Program-made: the position numbers and the translations under genes
The notes under the pieces: model-generated
What the model was told of the DNA's origin: nothing
Database searches by the model: none
Seen by the model: only the letters and a program-made list of their open reading frames with translations
Part shown: one piece after another, positions 17,428-27,000 of the stretch
Layout: every line of letters starts with the position of its first letter
Position numbering within the stretch: the stretch's first letter is position 1
Assembly: GCA_038212305.1 (NCBI GenBank)
Contig: JBBQUP010000024.1
Span: 1-35,655, forward strand
Length of the DNA: 35,655 nucleotides
Source of the DNA: JBBQUP01 sp038212305
GTDB taxonomy: Bacteria; Bacteroidota; Bacteroidia; Bacteroidales; Marinilabiliaceae
Reading direction: 5' to 3'

Positions 17428-18693
17428 TTATTGAGGTTGATGTATTTCTATTTTTACCATATCAATTCGGTTGTTTGCTGCAGTTAATATTGTTATGGTG
17501 AAATTATCGATTTCTATGATGTCATTTTCTTGTGGTATATCTTCGTGATGATATAAAATAAATCCTGCAAGTGTTTCATATTCATCAGAATATGGTAATT
17601 TAAGACCATGTTTTTCATTAATTGAATCAATTTCCCATCTTCCCGAAAAAATAAACTCGGTAGGCGATATTTTTTCTTCTTTTAAATCCGACACATCATG
17701 TTCATCATTTATTTCACCAAATATTTCTTCAAGAATATCTTCCATAGTAACTATTCCATAGGTTCCTCCAAATTCATCAACAACTAATGCAATGCTTTTA
17801 TGTTCTTTTGTAAATATTTCTAATACTTTATTGGCGGTCATAGTCTCTGGAATTACCGAAATAGGAGCTACAATTGACCTTAATGCTTTAGGGTGTTTGA
17901 ACATTTCACTAACATGGACATATCCAATAATATTATCAATTGTTTCTTTGTACACTAGGATTTTAGATAATCCACTTTCGATGAATTTCGTTTTTAAAAG
18001 ATCTAGCGAATCGCTTAAATCAATTGCTTCAATATCAGTTCTAGGAATGGTGCATTCACGTATTTTAATAGATGAAAAATCGAGTGCATTTTTAAGAAAT
18101 TTTACTTCTTGAGGAATCGAATTATGTTTGGCTATCTTTTCATGATGCTCATTAAGCAAATTGTTTAAATCAAGACGACCTAATACCGTAGTAAGATGGA
18201 CTTCGGATTCAGGAACTTTTAAAACCCATCTAAGTAAAAAATTAGAGGTGCCAAGTGTTAATTTCGATAGAGGGTAAAGAAAGATGTAGAAAAAATAAAT
18301 AGGTACTGAAAATATGTTTAGCATCATAACTGGATCAATGCGAAAAAGAGTTTTTGGCATAAATTCAGCTGTAAGCAAAATAATGGCAGTTGATACAAAG
18401 GTTTGAATTAGTAAAACCCCAAGCGATTGAGTGATGAATAAATTAATATATGGGATCAGTATGTCGCTCATTTCAAGTCCGTACACAACTAAAGCAATAT
18501 TGTTGCCTATTAATAAGGTAGAAATGAAAATTCCAGGATGGTTAATGAATACATCGATGATTTTAGAATAAAAAGGATGACGGTTGCGATTAATTTCTAA
18601 TAACAGTTTATTCGATGAAAAAAATGCCATCTCGCATCCCGAAAAGAATGCCGAAAAGGTTAGAGAAAGTATAATGACTGTAATTGGATTCAT
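17428..18693 (-). CDS. CNNM-type membrane protein with CBS pair and CorC/HlyC domain
   Basis: A 421-residue member of the HlyC/CorC (CNNM/GldE-like) family. Seen: about four hydrophobic segments in residues 1-150 (VIILSLTFSAFFSGCEMAFF, IFISTLLIGNNIALVVYG, VLLIQTFVSTAIILLTAEF, VPIYFFYIFLYPLSKL), including the family motif SGCEMAFFSSNK. Next come two CBS repeats at about 200-325 (IPRTDIEAID... and VIPETMTANKVLEIF, VVDEFGGTYGIVTMEDILEEIFGEI) and a CorC_HlyC domain to the end. Relatives act in Mg2+/Co2+ efflux, and GldE in Flavobacterium supports gliding, so the substrate is uncertain. It is 100 bases upstream of the PPIase and 39 downstream of lptC in the same direction, an arrangement common in Bacteroidales. 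Confidence 0.88.
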   Translation of the reverse strand: MNPITVIILSLTFSAFFSGCEMAFFSSNKLLLEINRNRHPFYSKIIDVFINHPGIFISTLLIGNNIALVVYGLEMSDILIPYINLFITQSLGVLLIQTFVSTAIILLTAEFMPKTLFRIDPVMMLNIFSVPIYFFYIFLYPLSKLTLGTSNFLLRWVLKVPESEVHLTTVLGRLDLNNLLNEHHEKIAKHNSIPQEVKFLKNALDFSSIKIRECTIPRTDIEAIDLSDSLDLLKTKFIESGLSKILVYKETIDNIIGYVHVSEMFKHPKALRSIVAPISVIPETMTANKVLEIFTKEHKSIALVVDEFGGTYGIVTMEDILEEIFGEINDEHDVSDLKEEKISPTEFIFSGRWEIDSINEKHGLKLPYSDEYETLAGFILYHHEDIPQENDIIEIDNFTITILTAANNRIDMVKIEIHQPQ

Positions 18694-18732
18694 TTGAATG
18701 ATTACCCGAAAGTTTGGGCAAGATAGTTAAAA

Positions 18733-19362
18733 TTATTGGGTTGAGGCTGAAGGGTTGGAATTTTCAACTTCGAATTCACCTTGGGGTTTGCGAAACAAGT
18801 ATTTCGATAAGTTCTCATTCGATTCGAATCCAATTCCTGTAAGTATTTCGTTGGGTGTTGTTATTTTAACAAACAAATCGGAATAAACCTTGTGTTTTTG
18901 TTCATCCCAAAATAGTTGTTCTGTGTTTAAAACTTCTCCTTTAAAGTTAACCGCTTCTACATCATTTTTTAATTCCCAAAGCTTTTCGCTTTGCTGATAA
19001 ATAGCATAGTTGCATTTTATTTGAGCATCAATTTGCTCCTTGTTGTTGTAGATAATGACATGTAACCCTTGTGGGAAATCAATATATGGTTTTTGCTTTT
19101 TGTCGTATTGAAGTAATTCGTTGGAAATAAATTTGTATTTAATTAATCCGGAGTCACAAATAGTTGTTTCTAATTTTTTTATTATAAGCGAGGGTGTATC
19201 TTCTAAGTTCGATATTGCCTTTATTTCCTCAGGCTTATTTGATTCGCAACCAATACAAATTAGAACAGCAAGCAGTATAGAAATACTACTTGCTGTTTGA
19301 AATTTTATTTTATTTTTAAGAGACAATCTATTAGCGTTTTGCACGAACTGTTGTTGTTTCAT
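18733..19362 (-). CDS. lptC: LPS export protein LptC-like lipoprotein
   Basis: A 209-residue protein with the LptC pattern. Seen: a hydrophobic leader ending in a lipobox-like LICIGC (Cys about residue 39), then a beta-rich domain of about 150 residues (YKFISNELLQYDKKQKPYIDFPQGLHVIIYN, KLWELKNDVEAVNFKGEVLNTEQLFWDEQKHKVYSD) typical of the OstA/LptC beta-jellyroll, ending in the usual GIGFESNENLSKYLFRKPQGEF. LptC links the inner-membrane LptB2FG extractor to the LptA bridge. The ATG at 19362 overlaps the TPR gene by 32 bases and gives a long 38-residue leader. A TTG at 19326, just after the TPR stop, would give a more ordinary leader, so the start is uncertain. The lipidated form is usual in Bacteroidota. 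Confidence 0.85.
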   Translation of the reverse strand: MKQQQFVQNANRLSLKNKIKFQTASSISILLAVLICIGCESNKPEEIKAISNLEDTPSLIIKKLETTICDSGLIKYKFISNELLQYDKKQKPYIDFPQGLHVIIYNNKEQIDAQIKCNYAIYQQSEKLWELKNDVEAVNFKGEVLNTEQLFWDEQKHKVYSDLFVKITTPNEILTGIGFESNENLSKYLFRKPQGEFEVENSNPSASTQ

Positions 19363-20683
19363 TCATCCAGCATCCAATGGTATAAGAATCACCTTCTTTC
19401 AATCCTTGAAAGAAAATCTCTTCTTTGTTTGGGTAGTATACCGAATAGATATTAATTTGTTCGTTTGCTCCGTCTGCAATGGTTGGATCAACCGTTTTTG
19501 CTTTTACAAATTTATCAATTGCTGCCCAAAAAGCCACTTTTTGTTCAAACGCATTAGATCCACATCTATTTGCTGATGCAGCATAAACGCGTCCAATTTG
19601 AAGGTAGGGTAGTCCAAATCCAGGGCGTAGTTCAATGGCTTTTTGAAATTGAGAACGAGCTGGACCGTATGAATCTTGAGACATGTAAATCAAACCTAAC
19701 TGGTAATAAAGTGTTCCTTTGTTTTCGGCAGAAGTTTCTAGTTCAATGGCTTTTTTGTAATAATCCATTGCTTTATCGGTTTCTTTGTTTTTCAAACACA
19801 TGATTGCTATTTGCTTAGCAGCCGTGGCCGAAGGTTCAAGTTCAAATAAACTCACAGAAACAGAATAGACTAAGTCATTTTCGCAATTTCCTTTATCAAG
19901 TAAGCTACTTACTCTTTTTAGCCACTCAGTGTTAGTTTTGTTTGCTGCGAATTGCGAAGAGAAAATTTTTTGAATCACCTCGCAATTAGCTGCCCCACTG
20001 GCGGCAAACATTTTTTCAACATCTGCTTTAACTTCTGTGATAGTGCTCTCATCATCCTCATCACTCTTGCTTGTGAGTTGGTAATCAAGAATGTCAGTTG
20101 CTTTAGTGTAAACACCAACAACTTTTTCATCTGAAATTTCATTGGCTTTAAACAAGGCTACAGTACTTGACATGTATAAATTAATAACTGCAGCCTGTGT
20201 TTTATTTCCTCGACCTTCAACAGCTTTACTTAATAAATCATTAGCCAGTTTAAGGTTGGTAAGATCTTTTTTGTATCTTAAAATATCGACTGCTTTAATT
20301 CCATAAATGTAAGCTGTTGGATATTTATTGCTATTGCCAAAATATTTGATACGGTTATCATAAACCTTCATCAAATAAACGTAAAACGCTTCTTTTTTAA
20401 CGATGTCTGTTTCAGTATCCAAAAAGTTTTTAATAATGTTTGCCCCATGTGAATATATATTAGAACTAGCTAATGGACATTCGTTAAAAACTATTTCCCA
20501 ATACGGGAAAGCATCGTTATAATTTTTTTGTCTGTAGTATTCGGAGTACAATGATAAGTTGGTTAAACAACGTATGCTATCTTCCCCTTTTCCGTACTTC
20601 GATCCGTTGTCAACACCTTTTTGTCCCATCATTAATCCAGGAATTATAAAAAGGGATAATGATAATAGTGTAATTAGTTTCAT
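19331..20683 (-). CDS. Secreted tetratricopeptide-repeat protein
   Basis: A 450-residue exported protein. Seen: a Sec signal peptide (MKLITLLSLSLFIIPGLMMGQKG, cleaved near residue 20), then helical repeats. The clearest TPR units are at about 290-375 (ATAAKQIAIMCLKNKETDKAMDYYKKAIELE, then GTLYYQLGLIYMSQDSYGPARSQFQKAIELR and GFGLPYLQIGRVYAASANRCG). The C-terminal part holds the conserved-looking block VYYPNKEEIFFQGLKEGDSYTIGCWM. Its function is unknown to me. It lies between an outer-membrane beta-barrel protein (13 bases upstream) and lptC (overlapping by 32 bases), so it is probably periplasmic and tied to envelope assembly. This TPR gene in this order is widespread in Bacteroidales. Confidence 0.85.
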   Translation of the reverse strand: MKLITLLSLSLFIIPGLMMGQKGVDNGSKYGKGEDSIRCLTNLSLYSEYYRQKNYNDAFPYWEIVFNECPLASSNIYSHGANIIKNFLDTETDIVKKEAFYVYLMKVYDNRIKYFGNSNKYPTAYIYGIKAVDILRYKKDLTNLKLANDLLSKAVEGRGNKTQAAVINLYMSSTVALFKANEISDEKVVGVYTKATDILDYQLTSKSDEDDESTITEVKADVEKMFAASGAANCEVIQKIFSSQFAANKTNTEWLKRVSSLLDKGNCENDLVYSVSVSLFELEPSATAAKQIAIMCLKNKETDKAMDYYKKAIELETSAENKGTLYYQLGLIYMSQDSYGPARSQFQKAIELRPGFGLPYLQIGRVYAASANRCGSNAFEQKVAFWAAIDKFVKAKTVDPTIADGANEQINIYSVYYPNKEEIFFQGLKEGDSYTIGCWMNETTTVRAKR

Positions 20684-20696
20684 TGGTATATATTAT

Positions 20697-22001
20697 TTAG
20701 TCAAATTTTTGTTTAAAAAACCAATATTCGTGCATAGTCATATTGAGTGAAATTTTGGTGTAATTCTCTTTTAGCAAATTACTGTTTGAAGTTCCTCGCT
20801 GTCCAATTTCACAATTTAAGTTAATGGATGTTTTTGATCGTTTAAGTGGCAGACCTAATCCAAAACTCATGCCAAACTGTTTGATTTTTTCGTTTTGATA
20901 ATTTATATAACTTGAGGATTGTGTGTAACCAGCTCTATATCGGATTCTTCCAAGATAATTTTTTGAGTTTCTTTCTTTGGGCGTATATTCAACTCCGCCA
21001 GCTAATTTCGATGAATTAGTTAGTTGAGCGCCTTCTAATTCCGCAGATGGGAAATTTGAGTTTCCCCATTGGGCCGATGAATAATCAGCTGCAAAAATAA
21101 ATTTATCTTGAATAGTGTACGAGGCTCCAAAACCAATCGTTAGTGGTATTTCTAAATCTCCTGAGTTGAGCGAATGATTTGTGTATTTAATTGTGTCACC
21201 AATAAGATCAAAGCTGCCAGTTGATGTTACATCTGCATTGTTAGCAATAAAATTACTGTAATTACCATGCAACGATAATTTGGGTGTTACAACTGCTCCC
21301 AATATTAGCTTGTTCGTATTGCTTGATGATGGGACAAGTGTGTATTGAATTCCAAACTCTGGTCGTACTTGACTGACATGAATTTCTGATAGCTTACCAA
21401 AAATAGATGACGAAGGATCATCGAGGAAAGTGCTATAACTCAATCGACGAATATTGCCAAACATATAGTAAAAATTAGCACCAATTGATAGGTTTTTTAA
21501 TGGTTTAAAACTCAATCCAACATAAAAATCGGAAATATTGCCAGTTCCTAAAAGATAATTATTAACAGTTCCTGAATTTGCATCTTCTTTAGTTTTTAAT
21601 ATGTTATAGCCTGAAGACGAATAGGGTTTTAATCCTATAGATGAAAAAAATCGACTAGATATAGGAAATCCAATTGCAAAATAATCGAAATTTGAATTGC
21701 TGAATGTTTTTTGGTTCTCTTGTTCTGTTAACGTTTGGTTAAATCCTGATAAACCTGCTTCGAAAAAAAAAGACATTGAGTCCATAGCTGAGTAGGAGGC
21801 CGGATTCATTGAGTTTAAATAGTTACTGGATCTTAATCCAATTCCTGTATTTCCCATCCCAGTTCCTTGTGCCGATCCTATTTGGCTTAATTCTCCTAAG
21901 CCATAGCGTGAATAAGGAGAGTATGTCCTTTGTTGAGAAAATAGAGTAGATGTGCCTCCCAAAATGAGCAGCATTACTAATGCGAAAGTGTATTTATGCA
22001 T
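20697..22001 (-). CDS. Outer-membrane beta-barrel protein of unknown function (FadL/OmpP1-like pattern)
   Basis: A 434-residue protein with a signal peptide (MHKYTFALVMLLILGGTSTLFSQQ) and a mature part made of alternating hydrophobic and polar strands with aromatic girdles, as in outer-membrane barrels. The start of the mature part (YSPYSRYGLGELSQIGSAQG, MGNTGIGLRSSNYLNSMNPASYSAMD) has the MNPAS pattern seen near the N-terminus of FadL-like and PorV-like Bacteroidota proteins. The C-terminus ends EYWFFKQKFD, aromatic-rich as expected for barrel insertion. It overlaps the end of coaX by 8 bases and is followed by the TPR gene after 13 bases. The substrate or partner is unknown. Transport of a hydrophobic molecule is one possibility, but nothing in the sequence proves it. 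Confidence 0.8.
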   Translation of the reverse strand: MHKYTFALVMLLILGGTSTLFSQQRTYSPYSRYGLGELSQIGSAQGTGMGNTGIGLRSSNYLNSMNPASYSAMDSMSFFFEAGLSGFNQTLTEQENQKTFSNSNFDYFAIGFPISSRFFSSIGLKPYSSSGYNILKTKEDANSGTVNNYLLGTGNISDFYVGLSFKPLKNLSIGANFYYMFGNIRRLSYSTFLDDPSSSIFGKLSEIHVSQVRPEFGIQYTLVPSSSNTNKLILGAVVTPKLSLHGNYSNFIANNADVTSTGSFDLIGDTIKYTNHSLNSGDLEIPLTIGFGASYTIQDKFIFAADYSSAQWGNSNFPSAELEGAQLTNSSKLAGGVEYTPKERNSKNYLGRIRYRAGYTQSSSYINYQNEKIKQFGMSFGLGLPLKRSKTSINLNCEIGQRGTSNSNLLKENYTKISLNMTMHEYWFFKQKFD

Positions 22002-22716
22002 TGTATAATAATATTCGATTAAGTCCTTTTAGTACTAAATTAAGATCTACAAAGATGGGATTTTTTAATTTCCCTGCAAAAAATTCTGCATCCCCACCAG
22101 TTATTATTATTTTTAATGGGGAGTAAAGCGAAACATAGTTTATAATACTCCCATTTATTTCGTTAACCATTCCGTTTTGTACCCCTGATAATATCGACGA
22201 TTGAGTATCGTAACCAATTAATTGATACGAATTATTTGGCTGTATATCGGGTAATCGTTTGGTGAAATGGTGAAGTGCTTTAAAACGCATTAGTAATCCA
22301 GGCGAAATAGAACCGCCTTCATAAATTGAGCCATTCAATAAAAAGTCGAAAGTTAAAGCTGTTCCTGCATCAATAGCTAAAGCATTTTCATTTGGAAATA
22401 ATTCCGAACAAGCTACAGCCAAAGCCAGTCGATCTTTTCCTAAAGTTTGAGGCGTTTGGTAATTGTTTTGAATTGGAATTGGAGTCGTGTGACTAAAAAT
22501 CAAAATATTTGGAATGTAATTCGCAACTATTTTTGATAATTCGTGTTCCGATTCACTAACTGATGAAATAATTACACACTCTAGATTATAGGTGTTACAT
22601 AATTCACGTATGATCTGTTCATCCATGCTTAGAGTGGTTTTAGACAGTATCATGTTCTGATTGTCAAAAATTCCAAGTTTACAACGTGTATTTCCGTGAT
22701 CAATGATTAAATTCAC
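21994..22716 (-). CDS. coaX: Type III pantothenate kinase
   Basis: CoaX phosphorylates pantothenate, the first committed step of coenzyme A synthesis, and belongs to the ASKHA fold. Starting at the GTG 22716 the protein has 240 residues and begins MNLIIDHGNTRCKLGIFD, the standard family start with the phosphate-binding D6-x-G-N-T motif. A TTG at 22743 would prepend nine residues, but that TTG lies inside a TAAATTTG -7-like element, so the GTG is preferred. Other motifs seen: GKDRLALAVA (the G-x-D-R block), AIDAGTALTFDFL and GGSISPGLLMRFKALH. It is the first gene of the minus-strand envelope operon and shares 8 bases with the beta-barrel gene. Its link with envelope genes is probably only co-transcription. 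Confidence 0.95.
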   Translation of the reverse strand: MNLIIDHGNTRCKLGIFDNQNMILSKTTLSMDEQIIRELCNTYNLECVIISSVSESEHELSKIVANYIPNILIFSHTTPIPIQNNYQTPQTLGKDRLALAVACSELFPNENALAIDAGTALTFDFLLNGSIYEGGSISPGLLMRFKALHHFTKRLPDIQPNNSYQLIGYDTQSSILSGVQNGMVNEINGSIINYVSLYSPLKIIITGGDAEFFAGKLKNPIFVDLNLVLKGLNRILLYNA

Positions 22717-22740
22717 AAATATTATTGTTTTATTGTCAGA

Positions 22741-22748
22741 CAAATTTA
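22741..22748 (-). promoter_or_regulatory. Candidate -7 element upstream of coaX
   Basis: On the minus strand this reads TAAATTTG, a perfect match to the Bacteroidota -7 consensus TAnnTTTG, 24 bases before the GTG start. No TTTG is seen at the expected -33 distance, so this is weak evidence for a promoter. Confidence 0.3.
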
Positions 22749-22941
22749 TTAAATACTGTGTGATTATATTATTGTTAAAGTAAAAAAATGCACTTTATTT
22801 CATTATTGCATAGTTGACATTGTTTTTATTAATATTTTTGAAATCCATTTAGCTTTATTCCTTTGTTATTTTCATTGATTTAGATAATTGAAAGTTCTGG
22901 AAAATAAGTGTTTATGAGTCAATATCGAATTATTTGCCAAA

Positions 22942-23997
22942 ATGCGAAAAGTTATAATTGTTGAAGACGATCGTTTTATTTCGACCATATTTAAAATGTT
23001 TTTGGCCGAGTTAGGTCACGACTTGGTTGGACGTTGCGAAACAGGCGAAAAAGCATTGGAATTGTGTCATCTACTTCATCCCGATGTGGTTTTAATGGAT
23101 ATTCACTTGCAAGGCAATTTGGATGGTATTGAAACCGCCGAAAAGCTCAAAACTCAATTAGATATTCCTGTAATCTACATTTCAGGTGATACTTCTAATG
23201 CAATTATTGAACGTGCAATCGTATCAAATTCTTATGGCTATTTGGTAAAACCGGTCAACAAAAAAGAGCTAGGTATTAGTATTGAGTTGGCTTTTTATAA
23301 ACATCGGGTGGATGTGGAGCAGAAAAAACGTGAAAAAGGTTATCGTGAGTTTATTTCTGAATCGCCTGTGCCAATAATTATTGTGCGAAACGATAAAATT
23401 CAATATCTCAATAAGCTAGCTCTCGATTTAATGAAAACCCACTATATCGAAGATATTATGTGGCTTGATTTTCTAAAGTTTGTAGGAGCTGAAAGCCAGA
23501 AAAAGGTATCTGAATTATTAAGTGGGGATTCGTGGGAAGATAATCGTTTTTCGGGTGAATTTGTGCAAATGAAGGATGTTCATGGAGATGAATTTTATGC
23601 TGAAATATCGGGATGTGCTGTTAATTTTAATGATTCTGCATCAATACAAATAATTGTTCGTGATGTAACAAACGATTATCATAAAGGGCAAATGTTAAAG
23701 CTCTATCAAAATGCGCTGGTTAATTCTAAAAGTAAAGCAATTATCCTCGATAAAAATCTAGAGGTTATTGATTTGAGCAATAATGGCAAAGAAGCATTTA
23801 GCGAAGAAATTATTGATGCGGTGAGAAAAAAACTCAAAGCGCTTTCGCTTAGTGATTCACTGATTAGTGGCGGGGAGAAAAATAATGGTTATGATATTGA
23901 AGTAAGTTGCATAGACTCATCGGTTACTAAAATGAAAATTTATGGATACTGTCGTTTCGATAACAGTATTTGTCGCTGGATTGCTGTAGAGTCTTAA
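22942..23997 (+). CDS. Response regulator with receiver and PAS domains, no DNA-binding output
   Basis: A 351-residue cytoplasmic signalling protein. Residues 1-120 form a CheY-like receiver with the full active site: E8/D9/D10, phosphoacceptor D53 (VVLMDIHL), S81 and K103 (LVKPVN). A linker helix (about 120-138, KHRVDVEQKKREKGY) leads to a PAS domain at about 138-250 (FISESPVPIIIVRNDKIQYLN... IQIIVRDVTNDYHKG). Residues about 255-351 look like a second, degenerate PAS fold (ALVNSKSKAIILDKNLEVIDLSN... YGYCRFDNSICRWIAVES). No HTH, histidine kinase or GGDEF domain is present, so output is probably by protein contact. No partner kinase is nearby. It is divergent from coaX and convergent with mfd (32 bases apart). 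TATTTTTG at 22833-22840 matches the -7 consensus but lacks a clear -33 box. Confidence 0.88.
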   Translation: MRKVIIVEDDRFISTIFKMFLAELGHDLVGRCETGEKALELCHLLHPDVVLMDIHLQGNLDGIETAEKLKTQLDIPVIYISGDTSNAIIERAIVSNSYGYLVKPVNKKELGISIELAFYKHRVDVEQKKREKGYREFISESPVPIIIVRNDKIQYLNKLALDLMKTHYIEDIMWLDFLKFVGAESQKKVSELLSGDSWEDNRFSGEFVQMKDVHGDEFYAEISGCAVNFNDSASIQIIVRDVTNDYHKGQMLKLYQNALVNSKSKAIILDKNLEVIDLSNNGKEAFSEEIIDAVRKKLKALSLSDSLISGGEKNNGYDIEVSCIDSSVTKMKIYGYCRFDNSICRWIAVES

Positions 23998-24029
23998 CGA
24001 TTACCCTGTTAGTATCAATCAAAATACCT

Positions 24030-27000
24030 TCATTTCATTAGTTGTTCGTTCGATAGTTCAATCATCAATTCTTTACATTTCCCAACGGTTGTCACATTAG
24101 GAAAAGATATTGATAATTTGTCGCGCGTTTGTTTCATGGCCGCTTTTTTTGGATGGGCTTGCAGCCAAGATAGTATACTTCCAAATATTGCAGACTGGTA
24201 AAAAGCTGATTCATGGTCGGAAACAAAGTAGGCCACCGTTATTCCATTTTTAATTATTAATTTTTCAATCCCCAGTTTTTTTGCTAATCGTCTGATTCGA
24301 ACAATTTCAAGCAACTCGCTGGTTTCATTGGGTAAGTCACCAAAGCGATCCTTGAGGTTTTGCTCAAAAGTAACGAGCTCAGCTTCCTCTTCAATGTTGT
24401 CTAATTCGCGATACAGCTGCATACGTTCGGCCACATTTTCGATGTAGTTTTCGGAGAGACGAACTTCAATATCGGTTTCGATTTGGCAGTCAGTTAAATA
24501 CAATCGCTCTTTACCGTCGTTAACCGGATTGTCGGGAAAGACATCTTTAAACTCCGTATCTCGTAATTCGAGCATCGCTTCATTTAAAATGCGCTGGTAG
24601 GTTTCGTAGCCAATATCGGCTATGTAGCCACTTTGTTCGCCACCCAACATGTTGCCTGCGCCTCGAATATCCAAATCTTGCATCGCAATGTTAAAACCAC
24701 TTCCCAAATCGGAATATTCTTCAATAATTTTTAATCGCCTGCGGGCATCTTGGGTAAGGGTAGAGGTGGGAGGAGCCATCAAATAGCAAAATGCTTTTTT
24801 ATTGCTTCGTCCTACTCGTCCTCTTAACTGGTGGAGCTCACTTAACCCAAACGCATGGGCGTTATTTATGATGATGGTATTGGCATTGGGTATGTCTAAT
24901 CCCGACTCGATGATGGTGGTTGCAATTAACACATCGTACTCGCCATTAATAAAATCGAGCATGATTTGTTCCAGCTTTGGACCATCCATCTGCCCATGGG
25001 CAACAACGGTTTTAGCATTGGGCAAAAGTTTTTTGAGCAAAAGTTCTACTTCACCAATATTTTGAACGCGGTTATGGATGAAAAAAACCTGTCCATTGCG
25101 ATTGATCTCGTAATTAATGGCCTCAGTAATTATTTGTTCGTTGAACGAATGGAGCTCTGTGAGTATCGATTGGCGGTTGGGTGGTGGGGTATTTATGATG
25201 GAGAGATCACGTGCACCCATCAGCGAAAACTGAAGTGTTCGTGGGATGGGAGTTGCTGTTAGTGTTAGCGTGTCAACATTCACGCGAAGTTCTTTCAGCT
25301 TGTCTTTAACGGCTACACCAAAACGTTGCTCTTCATCAATAATTAATAGACCGAGATTTTTAAATTGCACATCTTTTCCAATCAATCGATGCGTACCTAT
25401 AATAATGTCTAGTTGTCCTTCTTTGAGTTGTTTGAGCGATTCGGTAATCTCTTTGGGTTTTCGCAAGCGACTCACATAGCTTATGTTGCAAGGAAAATCG
25501 GCTAGTCGTTCAGTAAATGTTTTGTAATGTTGCAACGCCAAAATAGTGGTAGGCACCAAAACTGCAACTTGCTTGTTGTCGGTTACGGCCTTAAAGGCTG
25601 CCCGAATGGCAATTTCGGTTTTACCAAATCCCACATCACCACAAACCAGTCTGTCCATGGGTGTGCTGGTCTCCATGTCGTTTTTAACTGCCTTGGTGGC
25701 TTTTTCCTGATCGGGGGTGTCCTCGTAAAAGAACGATGCTTCCAACTCGGTTTGTAAATAGGTGTCGGGCGAGAAAGCAAAGCCAGGTTCCGCTTTTCGT
25801 CGGGCATAAAGCGATATGAGTTCTCGGGCAATGTCTTTAACCTTCGATTTGGTTTTCTCTTTGAGGTTATTCCAAGCGGCCGTTCCCAGTTTGTTAATTT
25901 TGGGCGGCTCACCATCTTTGCCTTTAAATTTGCTAATTCGGTGTAGCGAGTGGATGTTGACCAGCAAAATATCGTTATCGCGAAAAACCAAACGGATGGA
26001 TTCCTGCGATTTTCCGTTCAATTCTGTGGTTACCAATCCGCCAAAACGGCCAATGCCGTGATCGACGTGCACAATGTAATCGCCAGGATTTAATCGGTTC
26101 AATTCCCGAATGGAGAAGCTTTGGCGAGCTGCTTTTACCTGATCGGTGCGAAGCGAAAATTTGTGGTAACGCTCAAATATCTGATGGTCGGTGTAAACCG
26201 TAATTTTTTGTTTGTTATCGATAAACCCCTCGTGCAGGGCGTGTTCGATCTCGTGATAATGAATTTTCGCACCCCGATCGTTAAAAACTTCTCTTAACCG
26301 TTTAAGCTGCGTGGAATTGTCGGAAAGCACATAACTCTGAAATCCTTTCTCTTTAAACGACACCAAATTCTCCTCAACCAAATTAAAGTTTTTATGAAAC
26401 ACGGGTTGAGAATCCATCTCACAGTTCAGTGCTTTGGTGTCCATCATGTTTTTCAGCCCCCAATAACAAAGGGGGTGATTGAATAGCTGCTTCGAAAATT
26501 CGGTACCGCTAATAAACGAATGTGCTGAAACTGGATTAATGTTTTCATCACTTATGTTGATGTCGGGATTGAATTCTTCGATTCGAGAGAAAATTCTGTC
26601 GATACGCTCAATGCAAAAATCGGGTGACTCAATCCAAACTTTCGTCGATTCGGGCATTAGCTCGCCAATCGGCAATAAGTTTTGTGTATTCTGTTGTTTC
26701 GATAAGTCAGGAATAATGGCAAACTCAGTCAGTTTTTGTTTCGAGAGCTGCGTTTCGGTATCGAAGGTTCTGATGGAATCAATGTCATCGCCAAAAAAAT
26801 CAATCCGAACCGGATCTTCGTACGAAAACGAATAAATGTCGATGATACTGCCGCGAACCGAGTACTGCCCGGGTTCGAAAACAAAATCGACGCGTTGAAA
26901 ATGATAAGCAATCAACATCTCAATAATAAAGGGCTGTCCCAACGATTCGCCCTGCTTTAGTGCCAAGGTCGATGCCACAATATCGCCCGATGAGGGAACT

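Noticed and set aside
25583..25915. 110-codon ORF and several others overlapping mfd in other frames
   Set aside because: They lie wholly inside mfd, whose frame has every expected motif. The shadow products are rich in R, P, S and W and show no family resemblance.
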